The notes: a model not told the origin generated them from the sequence alone. A stretch of 21,091 nt of DNA from Ideonella sp. (GCA_016721465.1 JADKIA010000002.1:1-21091); one strand, 5' to 3'; shown: positions 1 through 9,913, numbered from the stretch's first letter. Numbers and translations are program-made.

Positions 1-2625
1 GACTGTCTACGAGGTGTCGGGAACGACTCCCGAAGGGCGTCCCTCTAGGCGGGTGCTGCTGCGGACGAGGGCCTCTTGACTTGTCCGAGTTCAAAGGCCA
101 GATGCGTTCAGGCGCGGCTGCGTCAGATTCTAAGGCGACGGTGCTTGCAGGTCGATTGCTCCCCGCAACGCGGCTTCCGGACCGAACCTCATTGCCTTCG
201 TGGCGGTGCGTGGACGTCAACTTTGCCGGGCCCGCGTCGGGAACCGTCTACCAGCCCAGAGGCGCGGCCGAGTTCATGGGCACTCAGTAGCGACGACGGC
301 CTGTCCGGTCTTGTACAGCCTCAAGCAAGACACCGTGGAAGTGACTGGGGCCATGACCGGCGTCAGAGAACCCGGACAGCCCTGGCCTGCGCCCCCAGGG
401 CGGTGGAACACGCTGACCTGCCCATTTCGCTCACACACCGCGGTCCAGACGCACAGGGGCATCGTCTTCAGCTTGTGGCAGCCTGAACGCCGCGAGCGCC
501 ACCGTGCGCAACACCATCCTGGCGGCGGGCCGAGCACGGGCACCAGGCACCCAGGGCAGTCCGCCATGCCGGCGCAAGGTCCCACCGTCGCTCGCCCAGC
601 CTCCCGGCCAGCACGCTGCGGGCCACGGCCACCTCCAGACCAATGGTCAAGCAGCTCGATGGCACCTCGGTGCTGAGCTGGTCAGCTTCAACGCCAGCAC
701 CGGCACGCTGATCTTCAACCGGCTGGCGGGCAACCTGAGCAGCCCTCGTCGTCAACGACATCATCTCGAGCGCGCCGCGCACCGCCGCGCCCAATGGCTT
801 CCTGCGCAAGGTGACGCGCATCCAGAACACCAACGACGGGTAGGTGGAGGTGCGGGACGGCCATGACCAACGTCTGACCTGCCGGACGAGGCCGACATCA
901 GCGTCGACCAGCAGCCTTGACTCCGTCGACGTGCAGCGCGCCGCCGCCATGGAGCGCGGCCACGTTCCATGCCGCCGCACAGGCCGGCGGCGTCCACCAC
1001 ACCGTGCAGAACTTCAACCTCGTGCTGTACGACCAGACGGTAACCCCAACACCACCGACGACCAAAGACCGTCAGCGGCAGCTTCAAGGTGCAGCCCCGG
1101 GGTGGTGGTGGACTTCCGGTGCCGCCGCGCGTTCTTGCTCCGGACCCCTACTTTCTGGAAAGTCCGTGCTGGACGAGGATGCCGAGATTACCGTCAGCGC
1201 CAAACCGAAGAAGGAGCTGCGCGAGTCGCAGCGCATTGCCCGCATCCCACTGCCGCCCATCACCGCCGGCCTGCTGGTCTTCGTGCCCGACATCGTGGTC
1301 ACGGTCAATCTGAAGGGCAGCGGCAGTCGAGGTGCAAAGTCGGAGCCACGCAGAGCCAGACCCGGAGGCCGGCGTTTCATACGACAGCGGCTTCAGCAAG
1401 ATCAACGTCGTCGACACCTGCTGGGAATCACACCGGCCCCACCTTCGAGGCAGCGGGAGGCCATGTTGCCGGTATCACCGCACGCCGCGCTGTGGCTGAT
1501 GTTGTACGGCGTGGCGGGCATTCCCTGCCGAGGCCGGGCCCTACGTCAAGTTCGAGGCGTGTACCCCGGCACGCCGGCCTGGACGATGCGCTACGGCATC
1601 GAGGGTAACCTTGGCGTAGACATCGACCTGCTGATCCTGTCCAAGGACTGACATCGCTGTTCGACACGGTCTTCGACGACAAGACCAAGGTGGCGCTCAA
1701 CGATCGGCCCGTTCCCCGGAGATCGGCTCGAAGTACCTGTGCGACGACGGCTACTCGGCGCGCATCGGCGTGGGGCTCATCGGTGCGATACGCCGGTTCA
1801 GCCGCATGCGCCGACCGACGACAAAGAGACGGGGCCGGCAGCGGCACCATCGACGGAGCTCCAGCCCGGATGGACCGCTGGGCCGCACGCGCAAGGCCGA
1901 CCGGCACGAGATCTCGGCCTCGCTGCGCAATGGCACCTACACCATCACCGCGGTGCTCAGCGACAGCGGCAATCCTGCAGCCACCCGCACGCGCGAATCC
2001 ACCGTGCAGCTGGCGGGCAACCGCTGCCAATTCCGGCGGGTTGCCCTCGGTGGACATCACCAGCAACGACAACCCGTTCCCGCTGGTGGTGATCGACACC
2101 GATGGCAACCTGACGCTGCGCGCAGCGCGGTGGCGTGACCCCGGCGTGCGGCTCAGTCACCCTCGAGGTCCAACTCGAGTCGCGTGACGCCGGCACATCC
2201 ACGCCGGAGCGCCCGAATTCGTCAGCGAGGGCGGCCCGCCGCGCTCGGTCTGCAGCCACACCTTCACCCACGTCTACAAGCACGCGAGCCCGCAGACCAT
2301 CACCGCCAAGTTCGCGTACGGCGGCATGACGGCCACCGACAGCATCGACGTGGGCGCTGATGCCGCTTCCTCGCCCAGCCTGGGTGATGTGCAGTTCACC
2401 GCGCCCAGCGGCACGCGCTACATCTACGAGGGCGACCAGGTCTCCTTCAACGCCTCGGGCAGCAACCCGGTCTGGTCCTCCAGCGTGCCCGAGGACAACA
2501 TCAACGGGCTGGTGGGCAACAACGTCAACGGCCGCTTCAACTCCATCGGCCAGCGCACCGTCGTGGCCCGCTACGACAACGGGCACGGCGGGTTCGTCTC
2601 CAAGAACGTGACGGTCAATGTTTGA
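1..2625 (+). CDS. Ig/PKD-like repeat surface or secreted protein, 5' partial, frame-broken
   Basis: This is the 3' part of a long gene that enters from the left edge. The protein can be followed only by hopping frames. Recognisable pieces are VVNDIISSAP...NGFLRKVTRIQN (about 750-835), a beta-rich stretch with ITAGLLVFVPDIVVTVNLKG (about 1260-1318), GIEGNLGVDIDLLILSKD (about 1597-1650), LRNGTYTITAVLSDSG (about 1922-1970), PSVDITSNDNPFPLVVIDTD (about 2043-2102), and an intact last frame at 2326-2625. That last frame reads like an Ig/PKD sandwich, with YEGDQVSFNASGSNP and a C-terminal strand VSKNVTVNV before TGA. Such domains are typical of exported adhesin-like proteins, and the lack of Cys-rich or catalytic motifs fits a structural role. 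The first 480 bases are the hardest to read, and I cannot exclude that they belong to something else. At least one in-frame stop (TAG near 841) and many frame changes are present. It is either a decayed gene or one hit by sequence errors. No known family name is assigned. Confidence 0.55.
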
Positions 2626-2658
2626 GCGCACTGGCCCGGCCTTGAAGGGTGAGGCTGC

Positions 2659-2710
2659 GCGGCCGCCAGGCGACCTCGCAGCGCTCGCCTCCCTGGCAGC
2701 AGGCGGCCGC
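2659..2710. other. GC-rich imperfect inverted repeat after the surface-protein stop
   Basis: A 9-bp perfect inverted repeat, GCGGCCGCC (2659-2667) and GGCGGCCGC (2702-2710), encloses a second 6-bp pair, AGGCGA (2668-2673) and TCGCCT (2685-2690), with an 11-base bulge on the right arm. It lies about 35 bases after the upstream stop codon. There is no T-run after it on either strand, so it is not a classical Rho-independent terminator. It may be a 3'-end RNA fold or chance in GC-rich DNA. The rest of 2626-2860 shows nothing I can support. Confidence 0.3.
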
Positions 2711-2861
2711 CGATCAGCTCAACGCAGCCCGGCGGACACACCACCCGCAAACGCTCGGCGGGCTTGCCGCGGTTCAGCCACGATGAAGGGCTGGAGGGCT
2801 TGGCAACCGTGCCGCCATCGGGATGGCTGGGTGTTTGGCCTGCTTTTGGTTTCGCACCAAG

Positions 2862-2892
2862 AAAAAAGCACCGGGCGTTGCCGCCAAGTGCT
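2862..2892 (-). terminator. Rho-independent terminator of tRNA-Val
   Basis: On the minus strand an 11-bp stem (AGCACTTGGCG / CGCCCGGTGCT, one G-T pair and one mismatch) is closed by a GCAA tetraloop of the stable GNRA type. Six T residues follow immediately. It begins 18 bases after the tRNA 3' CCA, which is where a tRNA transcript should stop. It would also end read-through from relA. Confidence 0.85.
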
Positions 2893-2910
2893 TGATTGTC
2901 CTACCGAATT

Positions 2911-2987
2911 TGGTAGGCGCGATTGGACTCGAACCAACGACCCCCACCATGTCAAGGTGGTGCTCTAACCAGCTGAGCTACGCGCCT
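2911..2987 (-). tRNA. tRNA-Val(GAC)
   Basis: A full cloverleaf can be read on the minus strand. The acceptor arms AGGCGCG and CGCGCCT pair perfectly over 7 bp, followed by discriminator A and an encoded CCA. The D-arm is GCTCAGCTGGTTAGAGC. The anticodon stem is CCACC/GGTGG with loop TTGACAT, giving anticodon GAC (Val, GUC/GUU). The T-arm contains GGTTCGAGTCC. Length is 77 nt with CCA. The arms closely resemble the enterobacterial tRNA-Val(GAC). It lies 37 bases after the relA stop on the same strand and has its own terminator. Confidence 0.97.
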
Positions 2988-2999
2988 GAGAAGCCTTGA

Positions 3000-3008
3000 A
3001 CTATAGCA
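3000..3008 (-). promoter_or_regulatory. Possible extended -10 promoter for tRNA-Val
   Basis: On the minus strand TGCTATAGT matches an extended -10 box (TGnTATAAT with one mismatch). It ends 12 bases before the tRNA 5' end, so transcription would start a few bases upstream of the mature tRNA. I see no convincing -35 box, which is acceptable for an extended -10 promoter. It overlaps the region just after the relA stop. Confidence 0.4.
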
Positions 3009-3024
3009 CGACCTCTTCGCCGCA

Positions 3025-5231
3025 CTACCGCCGACGCGCGTGACGAATGCCCGGCATTCAGGCTCACCTGGCGCAGCACGCTGGCCGGCGCGAGGCGTCG
3101 CTCACCTCCACGGTGAAGGTCATGTAGGCCGTGCCCCGGTCATGCCTTGACCGATTGGGTGCACACCGGTGACGTTCATCTTCTCCTTGGCGAAGACCTC
3201 GAAATGCCGCGCAGCAAGCCTGAGCGATCGGCCGCTTCGACCATCACGTCCGACCGGATAGGCGGCATCGCGTCCTGCCGGTTGCTGTCCCCAGGCCACC
3301 GCGATCACACGCTCGGGCGAGCGCTCGGCCATGTGGTGGAAGTTGCTGCGGCGCATGCGGTGGATGGCCACGCCCTTGCCGCGGGTGACGTACCCACCGA
3401 TCGCATCCGGCGGCGCGGGGCGGCAGCAGCGCGCCAGCGAGGTGAGCAGCGATTCCCTCCGACCACGAGCACGCCGCCTTCAGTGGGCCGGGCACGCTTG
3501 AGGTGGATGGTTTCGTCGGCATCGGCTGCGAGCTCCGCGGGCTTGAGCAGGTTTTCGATGTTGCGCAGCGAGAACTCGTCCTTGCCCACCACCTCGAACA
3601 GCGAGTCCGCTCCCTTGAAGCCCAGCGCCGCCAGGTCGTCGAGCTTGAGCGCCGTCCGTCCCTCGCGCTGCAGCAGTTTCTCCACCTGCTCGCGGCCACG
3701 CGCAACGGTGCTGCTCATGGCCTGGGCATTGAACCGGCGCGTACTTTGGCGCGCGCGCGATGGTTTTTGCAGGTACCCCAGCTCGGGGTTGAGCCGATCG
3801 GCGCGAAGGCGCGCCCTCCTGGCCGTGATCACCTCGACCGTCTGGCCGTTTCCGCGGGTGTTCAGCGGCACCATGGCGCCATCGATGCGGGCGCCGCGGC
3901 AGTGGTGCCCCGGGTCGTGTGTGCAAGACGTAGGCAAAGTCGACCGGCGTGGCACCTGCCGGCAACTCGATCGTGGCCTGAGGCGTGAACACGTAGATGC
4001 GGTCATCGAAGCCGAGGCCCTCGGTGCCTTCGCCACCGGGCGCAGACGCCCGGCATAGTCGCGTTCCCAGGCAAGCAGTTGGCGCAGCACGGCCTTGCGC
4101 GCCTCGGCGACACGCTCTCGAAGTCGCCCGCGGCACTCACGCCGGCGCAGCCGCGCGCCGCCTTCCTTGCAGGCCCAGTGCGCGGCAACGCCATGCTCGG
4201 AATACTCGTGCATGGCCGCGGTGCGGATCCGCACTTCCACCGGCGGCCATCGTCACCCAGCACCACCGTGTGCAGGCTCTGGTAGCCATTGGGCTTGGGG
4301 CGCGATGCGAAGTGGTCGTTCTCTCGCCAGGCATCGCGCGAAAGCGCTTGTGCACCCGCGACAGGGCCGCATAACACGATGGAACGTCGTCCACGATCAC
4401 ACGCAATGCGCGCACATCGAACACGCGGTCCAACGCCAGGCTCTTGCCTTGCATCTGCGCCAGATGCAGAGGGGGTTTGACTTGCCCTGCACTCGCCGCA
4501 CGCCGGCGGTCGCCATGGCCTGGCCATTTGCCCGCGGATGACCTCGATGCCGGCCTCGCGCTCGATGCGTTTCTCGTCGACCATGCGAGCCACACCTGTA
4601 GTCCTCAGTCTGCAGAAATCGGAAGGCCAGGTCCTCAGTTCCCACTCTGATCTGCCGGATGCCCAGGCGGTTGGCCGGGCGCAAACACGTCGCGACTCCC
4701 TGCGCCAGCAAGGCCGGGCAGGCCTGCTTGGTGGTGGCATACCAGCGCAGCGTCGTAGCCGAGAGGCCAGGCGAAGCAGCACCACGCGCAAGCGCGAGAA
4801 GGCCAGCAGCATCTCGGCACGCGCTCGGTCTGCTGGGCCGTTGGTCGGCCTCGACGCGCCTCCGCGGGCCGCGCGCTGGATCTGCGTTTCAGGTGCGGCC
4901 CCCGGGCCGGCGCGGCTTTCGCCAAAGGCCTGGCCACCATTTCTTCGACGTTGCAGAAAATCGCCCGCACTAAACCAGATATGCAGCGGCCTCGCGGTGG
5001 GTGGCGCTGATGTCGGCCCAGGATGCGGGCCACGCCTCGGCACGGCCCTTGGCCTCTTCACCCGTGTCCAGCGTCTGTCCAACCAGCAGCGGCTCGGCGA
5101 ATGCGCGGGCACGCTCCAGATCGGCCTGGCTGCGGTCGGCCGAGGCATCGCCGGCGATGCGCACGATGGCCGCCACCGGCGCCGGTGTGGAGCACGTCCG
5201 AGCCGTTCGGCGAAATGGCTTGTGTCTTCAT
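3025..5231 (-). CDS. relA: (p)ppGpp synthetase RelA (GTP pyrophosphokinase)
   Basis: RelA transfers pyrophosphate from ATP to GTP/GDP on stalled ribosomes and drives the stringent response. The span of about 735 codons matches the family (about 740). Read across frames, the N-terminal HD-like region shows no HD pair of the hydrolase type, only the degenerate LLRLASRL area. This argues for a synthetase-only RelA rather than SpoT. The synthetase domain has PKPNGYQSLHTVV (about 4260-4300) and RIRT..MHEYSEHGVAAHW (about 4170-4238). The TGS domain starts at DDRIYVFTPQATIELP (about 4010). The C-terminal part has SLFEVVGKDEFSLRNIENLL and an ACT region ending PGIRHARRR-stop. The ATG at 5231 (MKTQAISPNG) sits in an ATGA overlap with the hydrolase stop, implying translational coupling. 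At least six frame changes occur; since every domain is present, they are more likely sequence errors than decay. Confidence 0.9.
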
Positions 5232-6084
5232 CCGCCAGAGGAACTACCGCTGACCGCCCTCACCTGATCGTCCGCCACCTTCTGGGCGCATGGCCCACGC
5301 CGGCAAACTACCAGTCGGGCGCGTGGCCTGCGTTGCGTCATGGTCTGGGCGGTCGCGGCAGACAGCAGATCGGATTCGCGCCGCGCAGCAGCAAGGTCGG
5401 CAGCCCCAGGCTGTCGTAGGCCTGCCAGAGTGCCGCCCGCCCAGCTTGGCCAGCTCCGGCGTGATCATGCGGAAGGGCACGGCGATGGCCGTGGTCCCAG
5501 CGCGGCTTGTAGCCGCTGCCGTCGGGCAATTACGGGGTCTGCCAGGGCCAGCCATTGCTCGCGCGTGCGGGCCAAAGCCCTGCGACAGGCCCCACAGTGC
5601 ATCGGCCGCCTGCTGCTCGCTGTCCCAATGTGCGGGCTGGCCAAGGTAGGTGCCGATGCAGGCTAGCGACGCCGGCTGATCACCGGCCCCACGTCGTTGA
5701 GCACCAAGCGGCGCACGGGCGACTTCGGCAGGGCCGACACGCCCAAACCGATCAGGCCGCCCATCGAGGTGCCGACCCAATCCACCACGTCCGCATCCAG
5801 GCGCGCCAGCAAGTGACCATGTCCGGCCACATAGGCCGGGATGGCATAGCCCATCGGGTCGGCCAACCAGTCGGATTGCCTCGGCCCGACCACGTCGGGG
5901 CAGACCACCCGGTAGTGCCCACGCAGCGCCGCCGACAGCGTGTCGAAATCGCGACCCTGGCGCGACAGCCCATGCACGCACACCAGCACGCGCCGGTTCG
6001 CCGGGTCCCCACTCCCAATAGGCCATGCGGTGCAGCCCTCTGGGCATCGAGGCACTGCACGTGGCGCAGGCGAGGTTCAGTCAT
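5228..6084 (-). CDS. Alpha/beta hydrolase
   Basis: An alpha/beta-hydrolase-fold protein of about 285 residues, probably cytoplasmic. The N-terminal 130 residues read cleanly: MTEPRLRHVQ, then after a frame change RVLVCVHGLSRQGRDFD (the HG oxyanion strand), YRVVCPDVVG, and the nucleophile elbow GTSMGG with Ser as nucleophile. Later frames give LPTLLLRGA, the usual strand before the catalytic Asp, and a C-terminal VADDQVRAV helix. The expected catalytic His region (about 5280-5300) is damaged by frame changes. The ATG at 6084 has AAGGA about 10 bases upstream. The stop TGA overlaps the relA ATG. The substrate is unknown; esterases and haloalkane or C-C hydrolases share this pattern. It is transcribed divergently from bdhA. 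Confidence 0.8.
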
Positions 6085-6141
6085 GGGTCAGTTCCTTTCC
6101 GGATAATCCGCCAACGATTCATGTCTTCAACGGAGATTGTC

Positions 6142-6922
6142 ATGCTCAAGGCAAAAGTGCCATCGTCACCGGCTCGACCAGCGACATCGGTCTGGGCATG
6201 GCCCTGGCGCTGGCCAGGCTGGCGCAAACGTGATGCTCAACGGCTTTGGCGACGTGGCTGGGGCCAAGGCGCAGGTGGCGGCCGAATCTGCGGCGTTTGG
6301 TGGCAAGGTGTCCTACCACGGCGCAGACATGAGCAAGCCTGCGGAGATCGAGGCCATGGTGCGCGCCTGCGAGGCCGAGTTCGGCGCGGTGGACATCCCG
6401 GTCAACAACGCCGGCATCCAGCACGTGGCCAACATCGAGGACTTCCCGGTGGACCGCTGGGACGCCATCATCGCCATCAACCTGAACTCGGCCTTCCACA
6501 CCATGCGCGCGCGGCCTTGCCCGGCATGAAGAGGCGCCACTGGGGCCGCATCATCAATGTGGCCTCGGTGCATCACCGTGGGTTCGGCGCAGAAGTCGGC
6601 CTATGTGGCGGCTAAGCATGGCATCGTCGGCCTGACCAAGGTGGCGGCACTCGAGAACGCCACCACCGGTGTCACCGTAAACGCCATCTGCCCCGGCTGG
6701 GTGCTCACACCGCTGGTACAAAAGCAGGTGGACGCGCGCGCGGAAAGCCTCAAGATCAGCAACGACGAGGCCAAGCGCCAGTTGCTGGCCGAGAAGCAGC
6801 CCTCGCTTCAATTCACCACGCCGGCCGAGCTGGCCGAGCTGGCCTTGTTCATGTGTTCGCCAGCCGGCGACAACATCCGCGGTGTGGCCTGGAACGTGGA
6901 CGGCGGCTGGACGGCGCAGTAG
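6142..6922 (+). CDS. bdhA: 3-hydroxybutyrate dehydrogenase (SDR family)
   Basis: A cytoplasmic NAD-dependent short-chain dehydrogenase that interconverts 3-hydroxybutyrate and acetoacetate, used in polyhydroxybutyrate breakdown. The Rossmann start MLKAK.AIVTGSTS.IGLGMA is split by a frame change near 6160. Then come NNAGIQHVANIEDFP, INLNSAFHTMRA, the active-site segment NVASVH with SAYVAAKHG (Tyr and Lys of the catalytic set), and PGWVLTPLVQKQ, which is characteristic of 3-hydroxybutyrate dehydrogenases. The end NVDGGWTAQ is canonical. Length is about 260 residues, as in the family. The ATG at 6142 has GGAG 7 bases upstream. There are frame changes near 6160, 6220, 6510 and 6570. It converges on the hlyD-type gene with only 23 bases between the stops. 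Confidence 0.92.
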
Positions 6923-6945
6923 TCGCGGACCGTGCACGCCGCTGG

Positions 6946-8284
6946 CTATCGCTCGCGCGCCGCTTCCAGTGCCACCGTTCGCACCGGAGAGAGCAGGTAC
7001 TCCAGCACGCTACGCCGTCCCTGATGAATCTCGGCGGTCACCAACATGCCCGGACTCAGAGCCAGCTGGTCACCCGTGGTTGCGACCGTCAAGCGTGCCG
7101 TATCCAAGCGCACGAGTGCACGGTAGCTCAGTGGCTGCGACTGTGGCGCGGCATTGGGCTTTTGTTCCGTCGCATCGGCGCTGACCAGAGCGACGTGCCC
7201 ATCCAGCAACCCGTACTTCTGGAACGGATACGTCGCCACCTTCAGGCGAACCACCTGCCCGGCGGCCACAAATCCCACGTCCTCGTTCTTCAGCTGCACC
7301 TCCGCCTGCAACAGCTCGTCCACCGGTACGATGTTCAGCAGCAAAACCCCAGCCGACACCACGGCACCCTGGTTCGTCACCGCCAGGTCCTTCACAATGC
7401 CATCGTTGGGGGCGCGAATCTCCAACATCCCTGCGCGCAGCTGAGACTTCTGCAGCTCTTGCTCTGCGCGATTGAGCTGAGCCAGCGTGTCCACCCGCTC
7501 GTTCTCCAGCTGGCTGCCGTACTGCGAGCGCAGCGCCGTGATCTTGCGTTCGCTCTGCGCGATCGAGGCCTGCAGGCTGACCACGCTGGCACGTTGGGTC
7601 TCCAGATCGTGGCCACGCTCGGCGGCTTCACGAGTCTTCTCGGCAGCGGCCAGCTCGCCCACGAAACCTTCCTGCAGCCGCTTGAACGAATCGGCCACGC
7701 TCTGGTAGCTGGGTAGGGTTTGCGTCAGCTTGGCCAGCACTTGCTGCGCCATCCGCAGCTCTGCCTTCGCTTTGTTGAGCGCTTCCGATTCCTGCGCCAC
7801 CGCATCCACATAGGCCTGGCGCCGCGCGCGGAACTGGCTTTCGACCCTGGCGGCGAGCGCCGGCGGCGCGTTGCCGGGCAAGAACGGGCGATCGGCCAGT
7901 TCGGCCGCGATGCGGGCGAGGGTGAGGCGCCGAATCGCCACCTCGTTGCCCGTGGCCAATGTGTCGGCCTGGGACAGCTGGGGGTCCAGGCGCATCAACA
8001 CCCTGGCCCGCCCGCACCCGCTCCCCGTCACCCACCAGGATCTCGCTGACCACACCGGCGTCCGCAGGCTGCACCACCTTCGTGTAGCCGATGGGCACCA
8101 GCCTGCCCTCTGCCGACGCGATGATGTCGAGCTTGGCCAAGGCCGCCCACAACAGCAGCAAGCCAAGCGCCGCCACCAGGCACAGCAGCAGCAGGCGCGG
8201 TCGCCGTTCGGGCGGCCGCTCCTGGATCGCCAGCAGGTCTGGCGCGAAGTCCAATGCGTCGGCGTCGACCGTGTCAGCATTCAC
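6946..8284 (-). CDS. HlyD-family type I secretion adaptor (membrane fusion protein)
   Basis: The periplasmic adaptor that links an ABC exporter to a TolC-type channel. The N-terminus (ADTVDADALDFAPDLLA) is cytoplasmic and is followed by one membrane helix rich in Leu and Ala (about residues 30-48). A lipoyl half-motif follows (IIASAEGRLVPIGYTKVVQP, then VSEILVGDGERVRAGQ). A long alpha-hairpin with strong coiled-coil character runs from about 7950 to 7440 and ends in the second lipoyl half (RAPNDGIVKDLAVTNQGAVV). The C-terminal beta domain ends LLSPVRTVALEAARER. One frame change lies near 8000. The GTG at 8284 overlaps the RTX stop (GTGA), which fits coupled translation; an out-of-frame ATG at 8280 is not the start. 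Length of about 446 codons is normal. The IS upstream is probably polar on it. Confidence 0.92.
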
Positions 8285-9778
8285 GGCAGCACCGGCGGTG
8301 TACTGCCGACCCAACTCGGCTTGTGCCCGCTGGCACTGATGGCCGCAAGGAACAGCTCATCGCTGCTCGGTGACGCCACTGGCGTGATCGGGCTAGGCAG
8401 GCCGGCCGTCACATCGACGAGCAGCATCGTGCCCGCCTGCAGCGCCGTCCACGGATCGACCAGGCTGCTGGCCGTCAAGCTCTGCCAGCTCGTGGCGCTC
8501 ATGCTCCCCATCTTGTCGATGACGCTACGCGCGTCGATGTCGCCGTAGCTGCCGGTGGTGGCATAGCGCCAGGCCACGTCGCCGCCGATCGCCTTGCTGT
8601 TGCTGCCGGACAGGTAATAGGTGTTCAGCTCACCCGCTGGCGACCATTCAGCCTGACCGGGGTTCGCCGCGCGCCACTGATCGAAGCGATTGGCCAGGCC
8701 CTCGAAGTCGAAACTCACGCTCTTCTGGTTGCGCAAGCGGTCGGTACTGGCCGCCGCGTAGTCCCCGCCCGTCGCGGCGGTGACGACTTGCAGCGTGGTG
8801 AGGTTGCGGCGTGTGCTGTCGAGGTACCAGTCACGCAAGGTGATGCTGTCGCCCGCGCCCAATCCGATCACCAGATTCGTGCCAACGCGGGACAAGCGCA
8901 GGTCCGCATAGCGAATTCCTCCGCCCAGGCTCAGCGTGTCCGCTGCCATCTCGACGTGAGCACCAAGTCGGCGCCATCGCCGCGGTTGAAGGCCAGCAGA
9001 TCCTGGTCCTGGCCCGCGTCGATGGTGTCGTTGCCCTTACCGGCAGCGACGAAGTCGGTGCCGTTGCCGGTCGAAATCACGTCCTCGCCGGCCCCACCGT
9101 CGACAAAATCATTGTCGTTGTCGGTCTGCACCATGTCATCGCCGGCTCCGGCCACCACGGCGTCGCGCCCGTTGCCCGCACGGATCGTGTCGTTGCCAGC
9201 ACCCGCGGCCAACACATCGTTGTCGTTACCGCCATCAAGCGTGTCGTCGCCGGCCCCTGCAAACAGATCATCCATGCCATTGAAGCCATCGAGCAAATCG
9301 TTGCCGGCGCCACCGTCCAGACGGTCGTTGTCGTTGCCACCGGTCAGCAGGTCGTTGCCATCGCCGCCCACCAGCAGGTCCGCGCCGTTGCTGCCATCGA
9401 GCGAATCGTCGCCCGCACCACCCCACAGCTCGTCGGTGTCGTTGCCGCCGCGCAGCGTGTCGTTGCCGCCTTCGCCAAACAGCTTGTCGTTGCCGTTGCC
9501 GCCATCCAGAATGTCGCTGCCCCAGCGGCCATAGAGGATGTCGTTGCCATTGCTGCCGTTGATGGTGTCGTCGCGGCGGTCGCCGGTCAGTGTGTCGTTG
9601 CCGTTGCCGCCATTCAGCGTGCGGGTTCCGATCATCAGATCGGCCAGGGTGTGGACGGAACCGTCGGCGAACTCGAAGCGTTCGATGCCAGCGCTGGCCG
9701 CGATCTCGACACCCTGGCCGGCCTGCGCCGTGCCGTCGCTGCCGAGAACCGAGATGAAGACCCGGGCCTGGCCGCTAA
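8281..9778 (-). pseudogene. RTX calcium-binding protein, 3' part (gene split by IS5-family element)
   Basis: This is most of a secreted RTX protein. After the IS junction the frame reads SGQARVFISVLGSDG, then FEFADGSVHTLADLMIGT (typical of the segment before RTX repeats), about 23 nonapeptides (8991-9611), and then FNRGDGADLVLT. A one-base frame change near 8945 leads to DTLSLGGGIRYADLRLS, TLRDWYLD and about 200 further residues ending STPPVLP. The DTLSLGGG...LSR..NLVI...DSITLRDWY pattern is the common C-terminal cap of type I secretion substrates. The protein should bind calcium and fold outside the cell. Its own 5' end lies beyond the IS at 10961-11205. Removing the IS and one target copy joins the two parts in frame (FDI-S-GQARV), for about 580 residues in all. 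As it stands the gene is broken. Confidence 0.88.
8991..9611 (-). repeat. RTX nonapeptide array, about 23 copies with two alternating repeat types
   Basis: These are 27-bp coding repeats with consensus G-G-x-G-x-D-x-L/I/V-x. Numbered from the N-terminal side, the 12 odd repeats all have Asn at position 3 (GGNGND, GSNGND, GGNDND, GFNGMD, TDNDND, TGNGTD and others; the last is AGQDQD with Gln). None of the 11 even repeats does; they carry Ala, Gly or other residues (GGAGDD, AGAGND, GGDGND). The true unit is therefore 18 residues, one full turn of a parallel beta-roll. The odd-turn residues lie on one face. Each turn supplies the Asp and backbone ligands for calcium. Confidence 0.9.
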
Positions 9779-9795
9779 GGCAACGCTGAACAAGC
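9775..9795 (+). repeat. Left target duplication and inverted repeat of the IS
   Basis: CTAA (9775-9778) is the target copy, followed by the IS end GGCAACGCTGAACAAGC (9779-9795). This end matches the other end, read inwards (GGCAATGCTGAAAAAGC), at 15 of 17 positions. Confidence 0.9.
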
Positions 9796-9913
9796 ACCCC
9801 TTGCAAGGTGAGTCAGCGGCCATGATTTCGGGATGCGGGAAGTCATGATTGTGGCGATCGGTTTCCAGGCCCACCGGGCCTTGCGAACGGGTCTTTCGAC
9901 CCTGTTTTCGTCC

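Noticed and set aside
3025..5231. Bifunctional SpoT instead of RelA
   Set aside because: No HD hydrolase pair is readable in the N-terminal region, and the degenerate LLRLASRL segment matches synthetase-only RelA.
6085..6141. Promoter pair in the hydrolase-bdhA divergent gap (GATAAT-like and TTGAAG-like boxes)
   Set aside because: Neither strand gives a matched -35 and -10 with acceptable spacing and score.
6923..6945. Bidirectional terminator between convergent bdhA and the hlyD-type gene
   Set aside because: The 23-base gap holds no stem with a T-run.
8788..9534. Plus-strand open frame rich in Ser, Pro and Leu opposite the RTX repeats
   Set aside because: Its low-complexity repeats are the antisense of the RTX nonapeptide codons.
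8991..9611. Regular 27-bp repeats as a possible CRISPR or DNA-level repeat array
   Set aside because: The periodicity is coding (nonapeptides) with no conserved repeat-spacer structure.
8931..9806. RTX ORF starting at an ATG at 9806 (MQGVLVQRCL) as a separate gene
   Set aside because: The first ten codons lie inside the IS end; they are a product of the insertion, and the true N-terminus is at 11205.
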